A program made the translations under genes and the position numbers. A DNA stretch of 64,000 nt, taken from positions 39,466-103,465 of the forward strand of contig DIAM01000021.1 of assembly GCA_002416505.1 (NCBI GenBank), written 5' to 3'. Source of the stretch: Gammaproteobacteria bacterium UBA5078 (GTDB lineage: Bacteria; Pseudomonadota; Gammaproteobacteria; Pseudomonadales; Pseudohongiellaceae). Under the pieces are notes generated by a model, which searched no databases, had not been told where the DNA came from, and saw only the letters and a list, made by a program, of their open reading frames with translations. Below, in pieces: positions 58,087 through 64,000 of the stretch (positions are counted from its first letter, which is position 1; the number at the start of each line of letters is the position of its first letter).

Positions 58087-59189
58087 GAATGCCCGATTGC
58101 CGTGGCGAGCTCCTGCAGACTTTCTCGGCTCGCTTGATAGACTCCTCGTTCCGTAATGAGGGCGCTTACCAAACGCGCAGGCGTCACATCGAAACCGAAA
58201 TTATTCACCGCACTGTGACTCGTCATCACTTGCACGCGCGTCAACTCACCCTGTGCGTTGAGCCCCTGCATATGGGAGACCTCTTCGCCATGGCGCTGCT
58301 CGATAGGGATCTCGCGCACGCCGTCGGCGAGAGTGAAGTCGATAGTAGACACCGGCAATGCCACATAGAAAGGCACGTCGTTGTCGAAGGCCGCCAAGGC
58401 CTTAAGGTAGGTGCCAATCTTATTGCACACGTCTCCATTCGCAGTCGTGCGATCGCTACCGACGATACACAGATCCACGTCGCCATGCTGCATCAGATGC
58501 CCACCCGCATTGTCCACGATCACAGTATGGGCGATGCCTTCCTGCTGCAATTCCCAAGCCGTTAAGAATGCGCCCTGATTGCGTGGACGGGTCTCGTCCA
58601 CCCATATATGCACAGGTATGCCTTTAGCGTGGGCCTTGTAGATCGGCGCCAGTGCCGTACCCCAATCGACCGTGGCCAGCCAGCCCGCATTGCAATGGGT
58701 AAGTATGTTCAGGCATTGCGCGTCCGGGTTCTGCGCGCGCTTCGCCTGCCAGGCCTGCTCGAGCAGTGCACAGCCGTGATCGCCGATTGCGCTACAGGCC
58801 TCGGTATCCTCGTCCGCCATGCGCTGCGCGATCGCTAAGGCCGCGCCGGCTCGCTCCGATCGCGGCGTGCACTCCAACTCACTGGCTACACGCTCCAGCG
58901 CCCAGCGCAGATTGACAGCCGTAGGACGGGTCGCCAATAGCCGCGCACAAATCGCCTCGAGGCTGTGCCGATCCTCACGCAGCGCGAGGTAGACCCCATA
59001 GGCTGCAGTCACGCCGATCAGGGGGGCACCGCGCACCTGCATGCAAGTGATCGCATGGCAGGCTTGATCGAGGGTGGTCAGCGCCAGCGTCTCGAAGTGG
59101 TGAGGCAGCCGGGTCTGATCAATGATGCGCACGCACTGCTGCGCGGCATCGAAACCGATGGTCCTATGTGATTTTCCGTCTACGCGCAT
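58083..59189 (-). CDS. mtnA: Methylthioribose-1-phosphate isomerase
   Basis: A 368-residue isomerase starting at ATG 59189 (MRVDGKSHRTIGFD), which has GGGGAAG just upstream. Family segments are QVRGAPLIGVTAAYGVYLAL, the catalytic Cys in ILTHCNAGWLATVDWGTALA and the Asp in IVGSDRTTANGDVCNKIGTY. It converts 5-methylthioribose-1-phosphate (and 5-deoxyribose-1-phosphate in relatives) to the ribulose form. It lies 10 bp after the aldolase-dehydrogenase gene in one operon. The Met-salvage genes mtnB, mtnC, mtnD and mtnE are not near, which argues for the DHAP shunt rather than full methionine salvage. Confidence 0.93.
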   Translation of the reverse strand: MRVDGKSHRTIGFDAAQQCVRIIDQTRLPHHFETLALTTLDQACHAITCMQVRGAPLIGVTAAYGVYLALREDRHSLEAICARLLATRPTAVNLRWALERVASELECTPRSERAGAALAIAQRMADEDTEACSAIGDHGCALLEQAWQAKRAQNPDAQCLNILTHCNAGWLATVDWGTALAPIYKAHAKGIPVHIWVDETRPRNQGAFLTAWELQQEGIAHTVIVDNAGGHLMQHGDVDLCIVGSDRTTANGDVCNKIGTYLKALAAFDNDVPFYVALPVSTIDFTLADGVREIPIEQRHGEEVSHMQGLNAQGELTRVQVMTSHSAVNNFGFDVTPARLVSALITERGVYQASRESLQELATAIGHS

Positions 59190-59199
59190 ATCTTCCCCC

Positions 59200-61182
59200 T
59201 TAGATGACCCTGTCATTGCCGCCGTCCACCGCGACCTGGGCTCCGGTAGTACAGGCGAACGCGGTGCCTGCCATCGCGAGCGCCATGGCCGCGACGTCAT
59301 TGGAGCTGACGGCTTTGCCAAGGACATTTTGCTTCTTATAGTCCTCTACACTGAGCTTGTAATGCGCGGCGCGCTGCGCGAGTACCTCATCGGTCCACAG
59401 ACCAGTATCGAATACGGCATTAGGATGTATCGTGTTGACCCGAATGCCTTGGCCGCCCAACTCCAGTGCCGCCACCCTAGCCAGTTGCGCCAACCCCGCC
59501 TTCGCCACGGAATAGGCGCCCGCCCCAGGCCCTGGCGCGGGCACATTCTTCGAGCCGATAAAAATAATAGAGGGCTCGAGGCCATTGGCTAGATAGGGGC
59601 TGCAACTGCGCAACAGGTGCATATGGGAGCTGAGGTTCAGCGTCAGTGAGTGCTCCCACACCGCGTCATTCATCTCGCTCAGGCGCAGGCTTGGCGGGAA
59701 GCTGCCGGCATTACTGATGAGGATATCGATGCCGCCGAAATGCGCGACGCCAAGCTGTATAGCCTGTCGCATTTGCTGCTCGTCGGTGACATCGGCCTGA
59801 ATCCCCAATATCTGCTGGGAGCTCCAAGCCTGAAGCACCGTCGCGCTCATATCCAGAGCAATCACCGCGGCGCCCTGCGCCGCGAAGCTCTCGACACAGG
59901 CCTTGCCGATTCCCGAGGCGGCGCCAGTGACTAACACGACACGCCCCTCGAACGGCGTGTGCGATTGCGCACGCTTGAGCTTGGCCTGCTCTAACTCCCA
60001 ATACTCTAGGTCGAACTGGTCTTGCCCGGGCAGCGCGGTCCAGCCGCCTAGTTTCTCGCCCCACTGAATCGCCTTCACGGTGTGCGCACTGATATCGGCC
60101 ACGATATCCAGGCGCTTGGCATCCAAGGCGAAGTAGAGCATGCCCTTGCCGCGCCAGACCCCGATGCGAGGCAGCAGGTCTAAACAGGTGTGAAAGTCCG
60201 CCCCATGGCGATCGAAATAGGCCTGATAGCGCTCGGCAAACTGTCCCAGCCCAGCGCTGGGCTCGGCATCGAACAAGGCCGCGAAGGGCTTAGTGTGGAT
60301 GCTGTGGTCGGGAGTCAAGGGACCCCGCGTAGAGATCGCCTCGACATTGCTCAGCGCGGCGAACCCCGCAGCCTGCTCACTGAAATTCCAGCGCAGCAAC
60401 AGTGGCCTGCCCAGACGCGCTGCCGCCTGCTGCCTAAGCTGCGCAAGCTGCTGAAACTCCTCGACCAAGGGCGTGTACTGCGCAGCGGCGACGCGCTCCC
60501 ATGCGTCGTGTCGACGCAGATAGTCCTCGGCCCGAGACACCAGCTCTATCATGTTCTCGTAGCTCGTCTTGCAATCGTCGTCGAAGGTGATGATGCCGTG
60601 GTGTAGCAGCACTATGCCGCGCAGGCGCGACCAGTCCACGTCCCGAGTTGCCTCATGCACTTGTTTGGCGAGAATAAAGCCCGGCATTACATAGGGAAGA
60701 ATCAGCACCTCGTCGCCGTAGATCTCCCGCAGGGCAGACTCGCCATTGGGGCTATTGCTTATCGCGACCACGGCATCGGCATGCGTGTGATCGACATAGC
60801 GCAGCGGCACTAAGGCGTGCAGAATGGCCTCCACCGAGGGAGTTGGCGCGCCGGGATCTAGCAAGGCGAGGCGCAGTTCGCGCATCATGTCGGTATCGCT
60901 CAACTCAGCCAGTGCCGCTAGCGCCTGCAAATGAGGCAGCCTAACCGCTGCGAAGCCGCCTGCGGCGATGCTCTGCAAGTCCCACCCCGAGCCTTTGACG
61001 TAGAGCACTTGCTCGAGTTCGCCGAAGACATTGCGTTGCTGCCCCTTCACAGAGGTGTTGCCGCCACCATGCAACACGAGATCGGCTTCGCGGCCCAGCA
61101 ACTGCGAGCTGTAGACGCGAAGCCCAAGGGTGACATCGCTGGCGAAGCGCTGCGCATCCTCTGCATTCCATCGACTCAACAT
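59200..61182 (-). CDS. Class II aldolase-short-chain dehydrogenase fusion
   Basis: A 660-residue bifunctional protein. Residues 1 to about 390 are a class II (FucA/AraD-type) aldolase: LVLHGGGNTSVKG, zinc histidines in YVDHTHADAVV and LLHHGIITFDDD. Residues from about 410 are an SDR: VLVTGAASGIGKACVESFAA, a catalytic Ser in FIGSKNVPAP and YSVAKAGL. Related fusions (RhaD/RhaE-type) split rhamnulose-1-phosphate and oxidise lactaldehyde. Here the partner gene is mtnA, so the likely substrate is 5-methylthioribulose- or 5-deoxyribulose-1-phosphate, giving DHAP plus an aldehyde handled by the SDR half. ATG 61182 has GGGGG about 5 bp upstream. Confidence 0.87.
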   Translation of the reverse strand: MLSRWNAEDAQRFASDVTLGLRVYSSQLLGREADLVLHGGGNTSVKGQQRNVFGELEQVLYVKGSGWDLQSIAAGGFAAVRLPHLQALAALAELSDTDMMRELRLALLDPGAPTPSVEAILHALVPLRYVDHTHADAVVAISNSPNGESALREIYGDEVLILPYVMPGFILAKQVHEATRDVDWSRLRGIVLLHHGIITFDDDCKTSYENMIELVSRAEDYLRRHDAWERVAAAQYTPLVEEFQQLAQLRQQAAARLGRPLLLRWNFSEQAAGFAALSNVEAISTRGPLTPDHSIHTKPFAALFDAEPSAGLGQFAERYQAYFDRHGADFHTCLDLLPRIGVWRGKGMLYFALDAKRLDIVADISAHTVKAIQWGEKLGGWTALPGQDQFDLEYWELEQAKLKRAQSHTPFEGRVVLVTGAASGIGKACVESFAAQGAAVIALDMSATVLQAWSSQQILGIQADVTDEQQMRQAIQLGVAHFGGIDILISNAGSFPPSLRLSEMNDAVWEHSLTLNLSSHMHLLRSCSPYLANGLEPSIIFIGSKNVPAPGPGAGAYSVAKAGLAQLARVAALELGGQGIRVNTIHPNAVFDTGLWTDEVLAQRAAHYKLSVEDYKKQNVLGKAVSSNDVAAMALAMAGTAFACTTGAQVAVDGGNDRVI

Positions 61183-61217
61183 ATTCGCCCCCTTTACAGA
61201 TTATTATCTTAGAAATG

Positions 61218-61243
61218 AAAAACGCACCCGAAGGTGCGTTTTT
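61218..61243 (-). terminator. Rho-independent terminator after exbD-like gene
   Basis: The stem AACGCACC-cgaa-GGTGCGTT flanked by A-runs and T-runs on both strands (61221-61240 core) lies 46 bp after the exbD stop and 36 bp before the aldolase start. It separates the two same-strand units, so the aldolase-mtnA operon has its own promoter. Confidence 0.85.
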
Positions 61244-61288
61244 GTTGTCAGATCCTTACGAATCAAAGACTTGCCTCGAAAGTAAAGC

Positions 61289-61702
61289 TTAGGGCTCGAC
61301 GATAGAGATGCTCGCGATACCGGCCTGCCGCGCAGAGTCCATCACTGTGACCAGCGTGTTCACGTTGGAGCGAACATGGGGCTTAATGATTACGGAAGCG
61401 GCTGGATTCTCGGCCTTCAAACGGTCGATGTTAGAACGAATCTGGCTGACCTGAATCGGGCGTGGCTCGCCGTTCAGGATGATGTCGTTATTAGCGCCGA
61501 GCTCGATCAGGATATTCTTCTTTTCGTCATCCTGCTCTGGAGGCGTCTCATTATTCTCGTTACTCGCCGCATCGATGGCAGTTTCGGAAAGGAATGTTGC
61601 CGTTACTACGAAGAAAATCAATAGGATAAACACCACGTCCAGCATTGGAGTGAGGTCAACATTGCTCTCGTCGTTTTTTCTTGTGCCTGCGAGTTTTCTC
61701 AT
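61289..61702 (-). CDS. exbD: ExbD/TolR-type biopolymer transport protein
   Basis: A 137-residue protein with a short cytoplasmic N-terminus, one membrane helix (VDLTPMLDVVFILLIFFVVT, about 15-34, with the functional Asp in the helix) and a periplasmic domain (VIIKPHVRSNVNTLVTVMDS). It forms the proton channel with an ExbB/TolQ partner to energise TonB-dependent receptors or Tol function. No exbB or tonB is adjacent, so this is a lone or second-copy gene, perhaps the end of a dispersed system. It ends at a strong terminator. Confidence 0.9.
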   Translation of the reverse strand: MRKLAGTRKNDESNVDLTPMLDVVFILLIFFVVTATFLSETAIDAASNENNETPPEQDDEKKNILIELGANNDIILNGEPRPIQVSQIRSNIDRLKAENPAASVIIKPHVRSNVNTLVTVMDSARQAGIASISIVEP

Positions 61703-61940
61703 TACTGTCTACCTTAACGTGATTCTAGTGATCGCTTCTTGAAAATACAGGGGGCTGATCAACGCTTTTGGATGCCTATAACAGGCGGCTTGAAAGCCCA
61801 AGTATACCCGATAATAGTCTGACCACAATACCCGCAACACACCGAAAATCATCCTCTTCTAAGGACATCGTAATGCACCGAAAGTGGGCAAAAGGCAGGG
61901 TTGGCGTCCCTCACTCCCCCTGACAGAGACGCCTAGGCCT

Positions 61941-62525
61941 TCACTGCAGAGAAGAGATGGAAAACTGAACGAGTTCAGCGAGATTCTTCGCAGTCTTGCC
62001 ATCGCGCGAGTTCACACGCAGGCCGTAAAGGGAGTTCATCAATGCATCGGCAGCGAACTCGGCACTAACACCCTTCTTCAGCTTGCCGCTCTTGTCGGCT
62101 TCTTTGAGACGCTTCACTAGCGCTTTTCGGACCACGGCGAAAGATGCGCGAACGATTTTCTGGATATCTTTGTCGTAGTTAATGCTTTCACAGAAAGAGT
62201 TCACTAGCAGACAGCCCATGGCGCGCTGCTTATTGCTAACCGACAATACCGTCAGGTCGAAGTATTTCTCAATGGCAGCCCAAGGTGCCAAGTCTGCATT
62301 ATTAAGGGAGGCGTCCAAATCTTTGGTGATCAGTTTGTTGTAATGATCCAAGCAAGCTTTGAAAAACGTGTCCTTATCACCGAATGAATTATACAAGGTA
62401 CCACGATTGATGCCGGTTACATCTAATAGCTTCTGTACGGAACTGGCTTCGAATCCTTCGCGCCAAAATTGCTCCATTGCATTGTTCAATACATCGTTGT
62501 ACTCAAATTCAACTGGTCTTGCCAT
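61941..62525 (-). CDS. TetR/AcrR family transcriptional regulator
   Basis: A 194-residue regulator starting MARPVEFEYNDVLNNAMEQF with the HTH GFEASSVQKLLDVTGINRGTL, then the usual TetR YNSFGDKDTFFKACLDHY. The C-terminal ligand domain resembles the type that follows AcnR/NemR-like regulators. It is transcribed alone. An inverted repeat TGTAGTAT/ATACTACA lies about 90 bp upstream and may be its operator. The target gene is not obvious. Confidence 0.9.
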   Translation of the reverse strand: MARPVEFEYNDVLNNAMEQFWREGFEASSVQKLLDVTGINRGTLYNSFGDKDTFFKACLDHYNKLITKDLDASLNNADLAPWAAIEKYFDLTVLSVSNKQRAMGCLLVNSFCESINYDKDIQKIVRASFAVVRKALVKRLKEADKSGKLKKGVSAEFAADALMNSLYGLRVNSRDGKTAKNLAELVQFSISSLQ

Positions 62526-62874
62526 AATAAATGCTCAGTCTCTTATCTAGATAGTTGAGGAATGATCGACTACGTTGCACGTCAATCAGCAGGGAGGTTT
62601 AGTCGGGCGGCATTGTAGTATAGACGACGGTTTTTTACATCTATTGATACAAAATACTACATTTGTGTCGCTTCCGATTCGTCTCGCGAAGTGACGGGCG
62701 TAGGGAAAAAACAAGACGATGCGACTTGGCGCTCTAAGCGACTGAAAACCCTAGCGATATCGTAAATAGTTCAGTCTGAGCGATTCTGGAACTCGACGCG
62801 ATCTCGATCACGCTGTCACAACTAGCAGCCAAGAAAGAACATCCGTTCTATTTTGAGCTTCGCCATTGGGCACA
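62526..62874. promoter_or_regulatory. Region upstream of tetR with inverted repeat
   Basis: A 349-bp gene-free stretch. The perfect 8-bp inverted repeat TGTAGTAT (62614-62621) and ATACTACA (62654-62661) with a 32-bp AT-rich spacer is the only clear structure. The part towards 62874 (downstream of the DUF445 gene) holds nothing I can name. Confidence 0.35.
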
Positions 62875-63597
62875 CTACAGCCCCGCAGCGGTTACCACCA
62901 AGCCTATTAAACCGCCGAGTACGCCACCCCATACCACCAACCAACCCAGATGCTTCTTGATCATTGTTTGAACAATCTCCTTGACCAGTTGCGGGGTCAG
63001 CTCCTCGAGTCGGCGCTCAACGATATGCTCGATGCGTGTGAAGAGACTGGCCTTACCCTCACCGGCATTGGCGAGCCCTTCGGCCATAGACTCGCGGAAG
63101 GCATCGGAATCGACTACGGCACGGAAATATTCACGCATCTTGGTGACGAAGGGTTCCTTAAGAGATTTCAAGGCATCGCGGCCACCCAACATGCCCAACA
63201 TGCCCCCGAAAGAGGACGCCATGATGACGTCCAGCAGAGACTCGAATGCTTTCTCCAGATCCAATTTGTCGATAAGTTTGAGTAGCTCCGCGTCGAGACT
63301 GCGGGAGATGCCCCCCGACTCTTTGAAGAACTTCTCAATATTCTCTGGGCTGAAAAACTGCTGCATGATGAGCTTGCGAATGCCGTTTTTAAACTCCTCG
63401 AAATGCAGAGGCACCACGCCAGAGCCATAGAAGCCTGGCACGCGCTCGAAGAGCATGTGAATGGCAAGCCAGTTGGTGACGCTGCCAGACAGGGCGAATA
63501 GGCCCATAGTCAGCAACCAATGCGCACCCTCGAAGGGCAGTAAACCCGCTAGGACAAGTGCGAGTGCCGCAATATTCGTGACCAGACTCTTATTCAT
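62875..63597 (-). CDS. DUF445 family membrane protein
   Basis: A 240-residue protein with two N-terminal hydrophobic segments (LVTNIAALALVLAGLLPFEG and LLTMGLFALSGSVTNWLAIH), a long helical central part and one C-terminal helix (GWLVVWGGVLGGLIGLVVTA). The TNWLAIHMLFERVPGFYGSG stretch is the DUF445 signature (about 42-61). The function is unknown; family members are inner-membrane proteins. I start at ATG 63597; TTG 63609 upstream is possible. Confidence 0.82.
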   Translation of the reverse strand: MNKSLVTNIAALALVLAGLLPFEGAHWLLTMGLFALSGSVTNWLAIHMLFERVPGFYGSGVVPLHFEEFKNGIRKLIMQQFFSPENIEKFFKESGGISRSLDAELLKLIDKLDLEKAFESLLDVIMASSFGGMLGMLGGRDALKSLKEPFVTKMREYFRAVVDSDAFRESMAEGLANAGEGKASLFTRIEHIVERRLEELTPQLVKEIVQTMIKKHLGWLVVWGGVLGGLIGLVVTAAGL

Positions 63598-63683
63598 ATC
63601 TACATTCAAACCTAATTAGCTCGTAGCGCGAGGCGCGCATAATAAGGGAAAACGGAAGGCCTATTCAACAACACTGAGGACTG

Positions 63684-64000
63684 TCACAGGCGGCGATGGC
63701 TTTGTACCGGCATCTTAGCGCGTAGCTCGTGCAGCGCTTCTAGGTCGATCTGCGCGCAGGCGAAACCCTCGCCCTTGTCTACCTGCGCCACTATCCGCCC
63801 CCATGGGTCTACTATCATGGAATGGCCGTAGGTCTCTCGCTTGGCGTTGTGGACGCCGCCATGGTTCGCGGCTAGCACATAGCATTGATTCTCTATCGCG
63901 CGGGCTCTAAGCAGCACCTCCCAATGCGCCTCCCCCGTCACCTTTGTGAACGCCGAGGGCACTGTCAGCACCTCTGCCCCCCCGTCCAAGAGGCGCCGGT
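63684..64000 (-). CDS. Nitrilase/carbon-nitrogen hydrolase family protein (5' end outside window)
   Basis: Only the C-terminal 105 codons and the stop are in the window; the frame is open to base 64000. The fragment starts RRLLDGGAEVLTVPSAFT and continues GEAHWEVLLRARAIENQCYV, AANHGGVHNAKRETYGHSMI and VDPWGRIVAQVDKGEGFACA. This is the end of the Nit2/omega-amidase-like branch; the catalytic Cys would lie just beyond the window edge. It would hydrolyse an amide such as deaminated glutathione or 2-oxoglutaramate. It ends 87 bp before the DUF445 gene. Confidence 0.88.
   Translation of the reverse strand, partial: RRLLDGGAEVLTVPSAFTKVTGEAHWEVLLRARAIENQCYVLAANHGGVHNAKRETYGHSMIVDPWGRIVAQVDKGEGFACAQIDLEALHELRAKMPVQSHRRL

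Noticed and set aside
1..64000. CRISPR arrays, prophage, insertion sequences, tRNA or rRNA genes
   Set aside because: No regularly spaced repeats, transposase or phage-type ORFs, or cloverleaf/rRNA sequences were recognised on reading the window; a tRNA scan would be needed to exclude a single tRNA.

Overview
This 64 kb window is densely packed chromosomal DNA from a moderately GC-rich bacterium, most probably a marine or aquatic gammaproteobacterium with an oxidative, lipid-degrading lifestyle. This is inference from gene content: FadA/FadB/FadH, five acyl-CoA dehydrogenases, EptA, a fused SelD, a fused TrpE-TrpG, and CTGT-N8-ACAG type LexA sites. I could not fix the genus. No phage, transposon, CRISPR array, rRNA or tRNA gene was seen. 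CTAG, which is rare in many proteobacteria, is not depleted here.

Layout. 1-4.65 kb: the end of a LivKHMGF-type ABC importer operon (the binding protein is cut by the window edge). 4.9-7.1 kb: secreted S1/P1 nuclease and haem A synthase. 7.1-10.5 kb: Hsp33 and a TrpE-TrpG fusion preceded by a trpL leader peptide with tandem Trp codons and a hairpin (attenuation). 10.6-21.1 kb: a beta-lactamase-fold serine hydrolase, a paired acyl-CoA dehydrogenase operon, a methyltransferase, and a fadA-fadB-alcohol dehydrogenase operon facing another acyl-CoA dehydrogenase. 21.1-25.9 kb: EEP-family phosphatase, cardiolipin synthase, universal stress protein, FadH. 25.9-28.3 kb: an MCR-like phosphoethanolamine transferase and a PAP2 phosphatase, divergent around a perfect PmrA-box-like sequence. 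28.3-31.6 kb: a split spermidine-synthase-like/membrane protein pair and a MATE exporter. 31.6-35.8 kb: a tight operon of two acyl-CoA dehydrogenases, a histidine phosphatase and an APH-fold kinase, which I read as a candidate hydroxyacyl-CoA phosphorylation route.

35.9-45.8 kb: DUF4105 protein, a small gene next to two LexA-like boxes, a ThDP enzyme, a sodium:solute symporter divergent from an amidohydrolase, and a compact LysR-patatin-lipoprotein-thioesterase operon that includes a 57-residue lipoprotein. 45.8-51.9 kb: citrate/methylcitrate synthase, FAD-oxidoreductase-SelD fusion, TPR protein, aminopeptidase, glutaminyl cyclase. 52.3-57.7 kb: TonB-dependent receptor with a membrane-bound AraC regulator, then an SDR gene whose promoter has the 19-bp spacer typical of MerR control, next to a merR gene. 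57.7-61.2 kb: HIT protein, then an operon of an aldolase-dehydrogenase fusion and mtnA that looks like a two-gene tail of the methylthioadenosine/5'-deoxyadenosine DHAP shunt. 61.3-64 kb: ExbD/TolR, TetR regulator, DUF445 membrane protein and the 3' end of a nitrilase-family gene.

Three convergent gene pairs share one palindromic CTAG that serves as the stop codon of both genes. All calls come from reading the sequence; no database search was run.
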